In this document: positions 1 to 5,410 of the stretch, one piece after another | Numbering within the stretch: position 1 is the first letter of the stretch | Layout: every line of letters begins with the position of its first letter | DNA from: Anaerolineaceae bacterium | Lineage (GTDB): Bacteria > Planctomycetota > Phycisphaerae > FEN-1346 > JAACEH01 | Length of the DNA: 7,374 bases | Direction: 5' to 3' | Assembly: GCA_011682595.1 (NCBI GenBank) | Contig: JAACEH010000080.1 | Span: 1 to 7,374 of the forward strand | Position numbers and translations under genes: made by a program | The notes under the pieces: generated by a model | Seen by the model: only the letters and a program-made list of their open reading frames with translations | Databases searched by the model: none | What the model was told of the DNA's origin: nothing

Positions 1-432
1 CCGACGGACGACATGGGCGACCTGATGGCGGCGCTCGAGGCCGGCGTTCCGGCGTCGAAGCCGACCGTCGCGGCCAAGCCGGTGACCGTCGCGCGAAAAG
101 CCAAGGCTGCCAAGGCGAATGGCACGAAACAGACTCAGGCGGACGACAGCGACGACGAGCCGGCGGCCAAGAAGCGCGACCTGATGCCGATTATCCTGAT
201 CGGCTCGGCGGGCCTCGTTCTGCTGCTGACGGTTGTGGGCCTGATCGTCTTGCGGGGCGGCGACTCGAAGAAACCCAAGCCCGAGACGGTCAGCCCCGAG
301 ATGGTCTTGCCGGAAGACGACGGCTACCGTGGTGGGAACGACAGCAACGGGTTCTTCCCCGGCATTCCTGGCGGACGGACCAGCAAGGACTATGAACGCG
401 AGCACGGCAAGAAGGCGCTGAACAAGCGCTGA
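1..432 (+). CDS. C-terminal part of a single-pass membrane protein (5' end outside window)
   Basis: The frame is open from base 1 to the stop at 430-432, so the gene probably starts upstream; the in-frame ATG at 13 has no convincing ribosome site. About 143 residues are visible. The first part is rich in Ala, Lys and Pro (a linker-like stretch with KAKAAKANG) and then acidic (ADDSDDEP). One hydrophobic helix follows, encoded at about 184-252 (MPIILIGSAGLVLLLTVVG and on), with AAKKRD before it and RGG after it. The remaining ~55 residues are hydrophilic and Gly/Asp/Lys-rich, ending NKR. The Lys/Arg flank before the helix suggests that the N-terminal side is cytoplasmic, but this is inference. 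I recognise no family in the visible part. A kinase, FHA or secretion-type protein with a low-complexity linker and one membrane anchor would fit, but nothing visible decides it. Confidence 0.7.
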   Translation, partial: PTDDMGDLMAALEAGVPASKPTVAAKPVTVARKAKAAKANGTKQTQADDSDDEPAAKKRDLMPIILIGSAGLVLLLTVVGLIVLRGGDSKKPKPETVSPEMVLPEDDGYRGGNDSNGFFPGIPGGRTSKDYEREHGKKALNKR

Positions 433-460
433 ACAGAATGCCGATAGGAACACTGTGACA

Positions 461-497
461 GGGGGACGCGCGGCGGGACGCACGCCCCCCTCTTTAC
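461..497 (+). terminator. Possible intrinsic terminator after the first gene
   Basis: GGGGG at 461-465 pairs with CCCCC at 485-489. CG 467-468 pairs with CG 483-484 and GCG 470-472 with CGC 479-481, with one bulge and one mismatch, around the loop GCGGGA. A weak T-rich tail (TCTTTACTT, 491-499) follows. It lies 29 nt past the stop codon and about 60 nt before the next start. The interrupted T-tract makes it moderate evidence only. The rest of 433-560 shows no clear promoter. Confidence 0.45.
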
Positions 498-560
498 TTA
501 CCATGGTCCGTCGGGGGAATCCCGAGGCAGAGGCATGCGGCGCTGGGGGAGACAGACTGT

Positions 561-2315
561 ATGAAGACGGTTGTTCACGTCACGCACGAAGCGTTGCAGA
601 AGGTCGGCGGCATCGGCGCTGTTCTTCACGGGCTTTGCACGTCGCCGGTCTACCTCGAGGACGTGCCGCGCAACATCCTGGTCGGTCCCATCTTCGACGG
701 CGACCAGAAGGCCGTCGACGAACTGGCCCGCTTCGGCGAGGTGCTCTACGCCGGAGGCCTGGGCATCGATCACGGCAACTGGGGCGAGCGACTGCGCGGC
801 GTACAGGACGAGTTCGGCGTCAGCCTGATCTACGGCCGTCGCCACTTCCGCGACGAAGAGACCGGTCGCGAGAGCACGCCCGAGGTGCTCCTGGTGGGCA
901 TCAGTCACATGCACGCCCACCCGCTGGCCGTGTTCAAGTTGCGACTCTACGAGACGTTCGGTATCCGCAGCGACATCTACGACGCGTGGGACTATGAGCA
1001 GTACACGCGGATCGCGCTGCCGGCGTACCGGGCGTTGCAGGCCCTGGGCGCCGAGGACGGCGAGCGGCCGGTCACGCTCATGGCCCACGAATACATGGGC
1101 ATGCCGACGGCGCTGTTGATCGCACTCGAACAGAACCGCCGCTGGCGAACCCTGTTCTACGCTCACGAGACGGCCACCATGCGGCGCATCGTCGAGAGGC
1201 ACCCCGGCCACGACACGATGTTCTACAACGTCCTGCGCCGAGCCACCTCCGAGGGCAAGACCGTCGAAGATGTTTTCGGACCCCAAGGCGCGTACTTCAA
1301 GCACCCGCTGATCAGCACCGCGTATGCCTGCGATGCCGCCCTGGCCGTGGGCGACCTGGTGTGCGAGGAACTGCGGTTCCTCGGGCCGAAGTTCGCCGAC
1401 TTCCGTATCAACCTGACCTACAACGGCATCCCGGCTCACAAGGTCACCCTGGCCGAGAAGCTGGCCAGCCGCGAGTTGATGAAAGACTACGCCGAGCGAC
1501 TGACCGGCACGCGGCCCGACTACCTTTTCTCGCACGTCACGCGGATGGCGCTGTCGAAGGGCCTGTGGCGCGACCTGAAAGTGCTCTGGCACATGGAACG
1601 CGCGTTCCGCGCCTCGGGCAAAACGGCCGTGCTGTTCGTTCTGTCGACCGAGATGGGCGGACCGAAGGAATTGCAGCGGATCCTTCAGATGGAGTCGCGC
1701 TACGGCTGGCCGGCCGCGCACCGCGAAGGCTACCCGGACCTCTCGGGCGGCGAGGCCGACTTCTACACGAGCGTGCAGCGCTTTAACACGTCGAGCCGCC
1801 AGATCAAAGTCATCTTCGTCAACCAGTTCGGCTGGTCGCGCGACGCCTGCGGCAAGGCCATGCCCGAGGCGATGGCGTTCATGGACATCCGCAAGGGCAC
1901 GGACCTGGAGTTCGGGCAGAGCGTGTACGAACCGTTCGGCATCGCCCAGTTGGAACCGCTGGCCTTCGGCGGCGTGTGCGTGCCGACCGGCGTCTGCGGC
2001 TGTGCGGGGTTCCTGAAACACGTCGGCGCAGGCGACGACTGCCCGAACGCGGTCATCGCCGACTACACCCGCGCGCCCGAGGGCGCCACAACGCTGGCGG
2101 CGATGATGAAGATCGGCCTTAAGGAACGCGGGCAGGTTGAGGAAGTCGAAGCCCGGCGCGTAGCCGAGGCGGTGCTCGATCGGCTTCCGGCCGACGAAGC
2201 GGCGATGCAGGCCCTGCTCGAATCGGGGTACGACCTGGCCCGGCACATGGACTGGGACGCCGTGGCCCGGCAGTACGTTCTGCCGGCCATTGCCGAGGCC
2301 GACGCGCGGCCATAG
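561..2315 (+). CDS. Glycogen/starch synthase-like GT-B glycosyltransferase
   Basis: The product is 584 aa and probably transfers a sugar from a nucleotide-sugar donor onto a growing alpha-glucan. The start is supported by GGGGGAGA at 545-552, 8 nt before the ATG. Residues 14-19, KVGGIG, match the N-terminal glycine loop of glycogen synthases (KxGGL/KVGGI). HEYMG (176-180) and FYAHET (199-204) sit where glycogen synthases carry HEW/HDW and a (T/A)H motif. LTYNGI (285-290) resembles the inter-domain NGI/NGID segment. R328 with K333-G334 (RMALSKG) fits the Arg and Lys donor-phosphate ligands that open the C-terminal Rossmann domain. YEPFGIAQLE (456-465) gives the E-x7-E catalytic/binding motif with E457 and E465. 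The overall look and length (longer than ~480-aa GT5 enzymes) are nearer GT3-like synthases, so GT3 versus GT5 and the true acceptor are open. No signal peptide is seen, so it is presumably cytoplasmic. There are no obvious glycogen-pathway neighbours in the window. Confidence 0.85.
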   Translation: MKTVVHVTHEALQKVGGIGAVLHGLCTSPVYLEDVPRNILVGPIFDGDQKAVDELARFGEVLYAGGLGIDHGNWGERLRGVQDEFGVSLIYGRRHFRDEETGRESTPEVLLVGISHMHAHPLAVFKLRLYETFGIRSDIYDAWDYEQYTRIALPAYRALQALGAEDGERPVTLMAHEYMGMPTALLIALEQNRRWRTLFYAHETATMRRIVERHPGHDTMFYNVLRRATSEGKTVEDVFGPQGAYFKHPLISTAYACDAALAVGDLVCEELRFLGPKFADFRINLTYNGIPAHKVTLAEKLASRELMKDYAERLTGTRPDYLFSHVTRMALSKGLWRDLKVLWHMERAFRASGKTAVLFVLSTEMGGPKELQRILQMESRYGWPAAHREGYPDLSGGEADFYTSVQRFNTSSRQIKVIFVNQFGWSRDACGKAMPEAMAFMDIRKGTDLEFGQSVYEPFGIAQLEPLAFGGVCVPTGVCGCAGFLKHVGAGDDCPNAVIADYTRAPEGATTLAAMMKIGLKERGQVEEVEARRVAEAVLDRLPADEAAMQALLESGYDLARHMDWDAVARQYVLPAIAEADARP

Positions 2316-2349
2316 ACACTCACCGCTAATTTTCCCCCTTCGCCCCGGC

Positions 2350-2376
2350 GTTGCCCGAGAAGCCTCGATTGGCAAC
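2350..2376 (+). other. 3'-UTR hairpin after the glycosyltransferase gene
   Basis: GTTGCC (2350-2355) pairs with GGCAAC (2371-2376), and CGAG (2356-2359) pairs with CTCG (2364-2367). The loop is AAGC and ATT is bulged on the 3' side. It starts 34 nt after the stop codon. No T-tract follows, so it may stabilise the 3' end or take part in factor-dependent termination rather than act as an intrinsic terminator. Confidence 0.45.
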
Positions 2377-2420
2377 CACAGGGACATCCCTCGGGACCGC
2401 CCGGCCGTTCGAGGCAAACG

Positions 2421-2443
2421 AAAAAATCCGGGCAGACGCCCGG
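2421..2443 (-). terminator. Intrinsic-terminator-like hairpin facing left
   Basis: CCGGGC (2428-2433), loop AGAC, and GCCCGG (2438-2443) form a perfect 6-bp stem. Six As at 2421-2426 precede it on the plus strand. Read on the minus strand, this is a GC hairpin followed by TTTTTT, the classic intrinsic terminator form. No minus-strand gene is visible to its right until 6748-6945, so it could stop antisense or spurious transcription entering the glycosyltransferase gene. Confidence 0.5.
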
Positions 2444-2455
2444 CGCGAATCGTCC

Positions 2456-2483
2456 TTGACGCACCGAGCGTTTTGTCGATAGC
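2456..2483 (+). promoter_or_regulatory. Predicted promoter of the membrane protein gene
   Basis: TTGACG (2456-2461), a 16-nt spacer and GATAGC (2478-2483) resemble a housekeeping sigma-factor promoter. They also resemble the TTGACW/CATAGT pairs at 3580, 4045 and 5302. The expected leader, about 2490-2599, contains the palindrome CTCTCGAGAG and a small hairpin with GCGGG (2497-2501), loop AAGA, and CCCGC (2506-2510). The rest of the leader shows nothing recognisable. Confidence 0.45.
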
Positions 2484-2599
2484 ATCTCTCTCGAGAGCGG
2501 GAAGACCCGCGGCGGACGGCGTGTCTTAACGGATAGGGGGCGCAGGGCAGCCACCCCGCGCAACTTGGCATCGCGCACCTTACGAGAAAGGACCGGACG

Positions 2600-3451
2600 A
2601 TGATCGCGATTGAGTGGAGCTCGAACCCGATGATTGCCGTCTATATCGCCGCCGGCGCCGTGGCGGCCGCCATCGTGACCTGGGCGATCATGCGAAAAAC
2701 CGTCCGCTCGCGGATCCGCACCGAGCGTGAGATCCGGGCCGACACCGATATCAACGACTGGCTCATTATCTTCAACTGGACCCGCAAGGTGCTCTACCTG
2801 CCGACGATGATTGTGTCGCTCGTGGCAGCGGCTGTCATGTTCTTCATTGGCAAAGACAACAACCAGGCCGCAGAGGTGGTCGGTGGCCTCTGGCTGGCGG
2901 TCTTCTTCCTCAACTACCTGGTCGAGGAGTTCGAGATCAGCGTCAAGATCGTGGTCATTATTGCCGTCTGCACGTTGGCCCTGTTCCTGTGGTTGCACCT
3001 GCTGGGCTGGGTCGGCGACTTCCTGGCGGGGTTCGGAAAAATCTCGGTGGCCATGAGCCCGGTGGCCTACCTGATGGTCTTTCTGCTGGGCCTCTTGGCC
3101 GTCGGCGTGGCCTGGATCAAGGGGCTGTTCTACTACACGGTCTTTACGCCCAACTACATGAACATCCAGTGGGGGCCGGCCGAGTCGGGCGACCACATCG
3201 GCCGCGAGGACTACAACACGCACGTCGACACCACCGACATCCTTGAGCGACTGATGGGCTTCGGCCGCATCGTTATCATCTTCAAGGACCAGAAACGGCC
3301 GCCGATGACGCTGCTGGTGTGGCGAATCGGCCGGCGCGCCCAATTGCTCGAAAAGGTCCGCGGAAAGTTTGCCATCGACATGCAGGGACCGAGGGTGCCA
3401 GGGCTCGCAACCGCCGCCGAAGGGCCGAAAGCGCAAAGCGAACCGGAATAG
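2600..3451 (+). CDS. Multi-pass membrane protein with PH-like C-terminal domain
   Basis: The product is 283 aa of unknown function. The start at 2600 is preceded by GAAAGGA (2586-2592), 7 nt upstream. Hydrophobic helices lie at about residues 11-31, 64-84, 92-108, 115-137 and 150-173. A charged segment (RSRIRTEREIRADTD, 36-50) separates helices 1 and 2. Residues ~177-258 form a soluble tail that looks like a bacterial PH-type domain, running FYYTVFTPNYMNIQWG, then HVDTTDILERLMGFGRIVII, then a final helix-like LLVWRIGRRAQLLEKVRG. That order (strands, an I-type DILERLMGFG segment, closing amphipathic helix) is what I recognise from bPH/YdbT-like domains; it is by eye, not by search. The protein probably sits in the cytoplasmic membrane with the PH-like tail inside. 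It has its own likely promoter and is not clearly co-transcribed with its neighbours. Confidence 0.75.
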   Translation: MIAIEWSSNPMIAVYIAAGAVAAAIVTWAIMRKTVRSRIRTEREIRADTDINDWLIIFNWTRKVLYLPTMIVSLVAAAVMFFIGKDNNQAAEVVGGLWLAVFFLNYLVEEFEISVKIVVIIAVCTLALFLWLHLLGWVGDFLAGFGKISVAMSPVAYLMVFLLGLLAVGVAWIKGLFYYTVFTPNYMNIQWGPAESGDHIGREDYNTHVDTTDILERLMGFGRIVIIFKDQKRPPMTLLVWRIGRRAQLLEKVRGKFAIDMQGPRVPGLATAAEGPKAQSEPE

Positions 3452-3545
3452 CCGTCATCCCACGGGCAACTTCAACACCGAGAGCAGGCCCCGAACGCCG
3501 CCGGACCCCACCAGGTCGCCCGAGGAGACTTGCGCCGCGAAAGAC

Positions 3546-3559
3546 CTGTCCAGGGACAG
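3546..3559. promoter_or_regulatory. Palindrome upstream of a promoter, possible operator
   Basis: CTGTCC-AG-GGACAG is a perfect 14-bp inverted repeat with a 2-nt centre. It lies 20 nt upstream of the -35 box at 3580 and 95 nt past the stop of the membrane protein gene. The position suits a dimeric regulator upstream of the promoter, or a short 3' hairpin. Otherwise 3452-3579 shows nothing recognisable. Confidence 0.25.
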
Positions 3560-3579
3560 AAATTCGCACAGTTGCGACG

Positions 3580-3608
3580 TTGACTTTTCCGGTCCCAGTG
3601 CCCATAGT
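3580..3608 (+). promoter_or_regulatory. Predicted promoter of a short transcription unit
   Basis: TTGACT (3580-3585), a 17-nt spacer and CATAGT (3603-3608). The same hexamers and spacing occur before the first PEP-CTERM gene (4045-4073). Transcription would start near 3615. Confidence 0.6.
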
Positions 3609-3697
3609 ATTCTCACGATGGGCGTGGGGCATGCCCTCGCGTGGGGTGTCTGGCGCTGGGAGCGCGGCCACCCCGAGTCGTAGCCAGGGATTCACGA

Positions 3698-3817
3698 ATG
3701 AGCGTCTTGACGCGTTATCGCTATGCCGGATCAATCAGTGCGCGATTCGACCGCGTGCCTGCCGCTGGCGGTGTGCCGGCGCGGCGGACGACCGCGATGC
3801 ACAACATCCGTAAATAG
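3698..3817 (+). CDS. Possible 39-residue basic small protein
   Basis: ATG at 3698 is preceded by AGGGA (3686-3690) with a 7-nt gap, and the frame ends with TAG at 3815-3817. The product begins MSVLTRYRYAGSISARF and ends TTAMHNIRK; it is Arg-rich and basic with no membrane helix. It sits between a good promoter and a strong terminator, which makes a small mRNA plausible. Third-position GC (about 68 percent by my count) appears lower than in the long genes nearby, which weakens the case. I recognise no family. The alternative is that the region is purely a structured RNA. Confidence 0.3.
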   Translation: MSVLTRYRYAGSISARFDRVPAAGGVPARRTTAMHNIRK

Positions 3818-3861
3818 ATAGGACGCACTGGGTGCTGTTTGCACCGGGTGTGTTTGTAGAC

Positions 3862-3898
3862 GAGGCCCTGCTGTCCCCCCGGCGGGGCCTCTTTTTTT
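3862..3898 (+). terminator. Strong intrinsic terminator
   Basis: GAGGCCCTGCTG (3862-3873) pairs along all 12 positions, including G-U pairs, with CGGCGGGGCCTC (3880-3891) around loop TCCCCC. Seven Ts (3892-3898) follow directly. It closes the short unit that starts at 3580 and insulates the PEP-CTERM genes downstream. The stretch 3899-4009 contains nothing else I can name. Confidence 0.85.
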
Positions 3899-4044
3899 CC
3901 CCGCTCCGCTTCCCCGCCTCCGCTGGCGACCCAATGCGACCGCCGCACCACGTTCGACCACAGGACGCGATGAAGATAAAGAAGGAACCCGATTCGCCAG
4001 CCAAAAAACTTCGAAAAATACATTGTTAATAACCGCAATCCGAT

Positions 4045-4073
4045 TTGACTTCGATGTCCCTGTATGTCATAGT
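4045..4073 (+). promoter_or_regulatory. Predicted promoter of first PEP-CTERM gene
   Basis: TTGACT (4045-4050), a 17-nt spacer and CATAGT (4068-4073), with TGT just before the -10 box (extended -10 style). The start of transcription would be near 4080, giving a leader of about 280 nt before the ATG at 4362. Both hexamers are kept in copy B. Confidence 0.7.
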
Positions 4074-4113
4074 TCCCTCGGCAGGGGAGCAGTACGGTTG
4101 AAGCGACGTTGCG

Positions 4114-4153
4114 GGGTCACCTTGGCCGCTGAGGGCCGAGGGTGGCTCTTTTT
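4114..4153 (+). terminator. Leader hairpin P1, copy A (terminator-like)
   Basis: GGGTCACCTTGGCC (4114-4127) pairs with GGCC (4134-4137) and AGGGTGGCTC (4139-4148), leaving G4138 bulged and GCTGAG as loop. That is about 14 bp with G-U pairs. Five Ts (4149-4153) follow. The form is that of an intrinsic terminator, but it lies ~35-75 nt into the leader and not after a gene, so an attenuator or small-RNA end is likely. Confidence 0.7.
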
Positions 4154-4185
4154 GTTGCCCGACCGGTTTGTGGGTCAGGGGCAGC
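4154..4185 (+). ncRNA. Leader hairpin P2, copy A
   Basis: GTTGCCC (4154-4160) pairs with GGGCAGC (4179-4185). GACC (4161-4164) pairs with GGTC (4173-4176). AG (4177-4178) is bulged on the 3' side. The same architecture with different bases appears in copy B (5411-5442), which supports a selected RNA structure. It starts directly after the T-tract of P1. Confidence 0.6.
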
Positions 4186-4228
4186 GTGCGGCGTGTCGTG
4201 AGCCGTGAGGGCGCTCAGACGTATTTGA

Positions 4229-4273
4229 AGCGGGCTTTGAATCCCGGTTGCGGGAACAAGGTCCGCTTTTTTT
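4229..4273 (+). terminator. Leader hairpin P3, copy A (terminator-like)
   Basis: AGCGGGCTTTG (4229-4239) pairs with CAAGGTCCGCT (4257-4267) over 11 bp. Inside, TCCCG (4242-4246) pairs with CGGGA (4251-4255) around loop GTTG. Seven Ts (4267-4273) follow. It ends 88 nt before the start codon of the PEP-CTERM gene, so if it terminates fully the gene would be silent; conditional read-through is the natural inference. GGGCGC (4209-4214) could also pair with GCGCCC (4276-4281), enclosing P3 and its T-tract. Confidence 0.75.
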
Positions 4274-4361
4274 GCGCGCCCGCACAACGGGTGGGGGCGC
4301 TGGATCGGTTGTCTGCCAAGCAATGGAAGCAATCACGTTCCCAGGTAAGGAGGAATCGCGC

Positions 4362-5135
4362 ATGAAAACGACACTCGCAATCGCAGTGGCCGTGAGCCTG
4401 ATGCTGTCGTCCAGCGTCATGGGCAACACGGTGCAGTCGTCGACGATGTACTTCTCGGGCTCTCTAACGGACGCTGGCGGCGGCGTCTACACCGGGACAA
4501 TCCTGGCTGTGGCCGGCACATTTTACGCGCCCGGCGGCCCGGGAACGACCTGGGACGATGGCGACTCACGTTGGGAGAACCCCGACGGCACCGCTGCCGT
4601 GGGTGGGTTCGACGTGTTCGCCGAAGAGGGCGGCACCGCGTTCTACGATGATGTCGTTCAGGGCACCATCGGCGCCGATCACGATGCGTACACCACCGGC
4701 GGCGGCTGGGGCCAGTTTTACACCCCGGACGTCCAGGACTGGAACCACTACCAGTTGGTGCTGACCGCCTCGAACTGGTACCTCGAGTACATTGGCGTCG
4801 CCCAGGGGACCCCGATGTCCGGTGCCATGAGTTGGGCCACGCTGTTCGCCTCGGAAGACGACGTGGGCCAGTACCGCGGCACGGTTCCGAACGATCCGGA
4901 TGCCAACGATGGCGGCGCCGCAGCCAGTGGCATCGGCGGCGCGGCTGCTTGGGACATGGACTGGACGTGGGGCAGCGAAGCCATCCCGCTGGAGCTTCCG
5001 GGCTTCGACGTGGATGTCACGGACCTTGGCGGCGGTCAGTACGACGTCAGCCTGACCCCGGCCCCCGAGCCGGCCACAATGACGCTGCTCGCCCTCGGCC
5101 TCGCCGGCCTGGTCGCTCGCCGTCGTCGCAAGTAG
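4362..5135 (+). CDS. PEP-CTERM sorting domain protein 1
   Basis: The product is 257 aa, secreted and probably cell-surface or matrix associated. I chose the ATG at 4362 because AAGGAGG (4347-4353) lies 8 nt upstream and a signal peptide begins there (MKTTLAIAVAVSLMLSSSVM, likely cut after VMG at residue 21); an upstream extension to 4248 would run through leader hairpin P3. The mature part is Gly, Asp, Trp and Tyr-rich with few charged Lys, typical of beta-rich extracellular domains; I recognise no named fold. The C-terminus is PEP at 235-237, a hydrophobic helix (MTLLALGLAGLVA), then RRRRK, the tripartite PEP-CTERM signal. Such tails are processed by exosortase-type membrane enzymes in known systems; none is encoded here. 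The leader carries two terminator-like hairpins, so control by RNA structure is likely. A second PEP-CTERM gene follows 471 nt downstream. Confidence 0.88.
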   Translation: MKTTLAIAVAVSLMLSSSVMGNTVQSSTMYFSGSLTDAGGGVYTGTILAVAGTFYAPGGPGTTWDDGDSRWENPDGTAAVGGFDVFAEEGGTAFYDDVVQGTIGADHDAYTTGGGWGQFYTPDVQDWNHYQLVLTASNWYLEYIGVAQGTPMSGAMSWATLFASEDDVGQYRGTVPNDPDANDGGAAASGIGGAAAWDMDWTWGSEAIPLELPGFDVDVTDLGGGQYDVSLTPAPEPATMTLLALGLAGLVARRRRK

Positions 5136-5170
5136 GTCGGCGGTCGAAACGGTCTGATCTGCATTCACTC

Positions 5171-5204
5171 TCGGGTCGGTGGGGCATGGGCTCCACCGGC
5201 CCGA
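5171..5204 (+). terminator. 3' hairpin after PEP-CTERM gene 1 (no T-tract)
   Basis: TCGGGTCGGTGG (5171-5182) pairs with CCACCGGCCCGA (5193-5204) over 12 bp with one G-U pair; the loop is GGCATGGGCT. It starts 35 nt after the stop codon. The bases that follow (CTGTTGCG) are not a T-tract, so 3'-end stabilisation or factor-dependent termination is more likely than simple intrinsic termination. Confidence 0.55.
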
Positions 5205-5301
5205 CTGTTGCGCGGCGGCGGACAGACTGGACGGCCAGGCGGCGTTCGGGGGCGGATTGGAAATTTTTCAGAAAATATATCGTGAATAATCGACGCCTGA
5301 T

Positions 5302-5329
5302 TTGACATCGACATTTTTTGTGTCATAGT
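5302..5329 (+). promoter_or_regulatory. Predicted promoter of second PEP-CTERM gene
   Basis: TTGACA (5302-5307), a 16-nt spacer and CATAGT (5324-5329), with TGT just before the -10 box. The run TTTTTT in the spacer is not in copy A. Transcription would start near 5336, leaving a leader of about 270 nt. Confidence 0.7.
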
Positions 5330-5370
5330 GTCCGTGGCAGGGGAGTCGTACGATTGAAGCGATGTTTGGA

Positions 5371-5410
5371 GGGTCACTTTGGCCGCTGAGGGCCGAAGGT
5401 GGCCTTTTTT
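5371..5410 (+). terminator. Leader hairpin P1, copy B (terminator-like)
   Basis: GGGTCACTTTGGCC (5371-5384) pairs with GGCC (5391-5394) and AAGGTGGCC plus T (5396-5405), with G5395 bulged and GCTGAG as loop. TTTTTT (5405-5410) follows. Compared with copy A, stem positions change between C-G, U-G and U-A or between G-U and G-C, always keeping pairing. Confidence 0.72.

Larger units (their letters stand above)
3615..3898 (+). ncRNA. Candidate structured short transcript (~285 nt)
   Basis: The unit is bounded by the promoter at 3580-3608 and the strong terminator at 3862-3898, and holds no long convincing gene. Near its 5' end are two hairpins with GGG loops. In the first, GGGCGTG (3620-3626) pairs with CATGCCC (3630-3636). 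In the second, GGGGTG (3643-3648) pairs with CACCCC (3669-3674), with an inner GCGCT/AGCGC stem. A further hairpin has GGTGC and GCACC around loop TGTTT (about 3830-3844). Two mini-ORFs lie inside: 3618-3683 (21 codons, three Trp) and 3698-3817 (39 codons, with a ribosome-site match). I do not recognise a known RNA family; 6S, SRP, tmRNA and RNase P signatures were not seen. It may be a small RNA, a small mRNA, or both. Confidence 0.4.
4010..4290 (+). repeat. Promoter/leader cassette, copy A
   Basis: This copy aligns with 5267-5540 over an A/T-rich upstream stretch, the promoter, and three hairpins. The last block is strongest: 4204-4290 differs from 5454-5540 at only about 6 of 87 positions, at a constant offset of 1250. 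It lies directly before a PEP-CTERM gene, as copy B does, although the two genes differ. The A-rich run CGAAAAATACATTGTTAATA upstream of the -35 box may act as an UP element. The boundaries are where similarity fades by eye. Confidence 0.85.

Noticed and set aside
498..2417. 639-codon open frame on the minus strand
   Set aside because: It lies antisense to the glycosyltransferase gene, which has a ribosome site and clear family motifs. The long frame is a by-product of high-GC codon use.
2063..3436. 457-codon minus-strand frame
   Set aside because: It runs across the end of one plus-strand gene, an intergenic promoter and most of the next gene, is rich in Arg/His/Asp and has no family likeness.
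3615..3898. 6S, SRP, tmRNA or RNase P RNA
   Set aside because: None of the signature segments of these RNAs was visible, and the 5' and 3' ends do not pair with each other in an obvious way.
3832..4029. 65-codon plus-strand frame after the short unit
   Set aside because: It runs through the intrinsic terminator at 3862-3898 and into the next promoter region, with no ribosome site.
4045..4290. Cyclic-di-GMP (GEMM) riboswitch
   Set aside because: It was considered because c-di-GMP often controls surface proteins. I could not find the GEMM core features (such as the GCAAAGCC-type segment and tetraloop receptor pair) in either leader.
4248..4361. N-terminal extension of PEP-CTERM protein 1
   Set aside because: It would translate part of hairpin P3 and place 38 residues before a clean signal peptide. 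The ATG at 4362 has the strong ribosome site.
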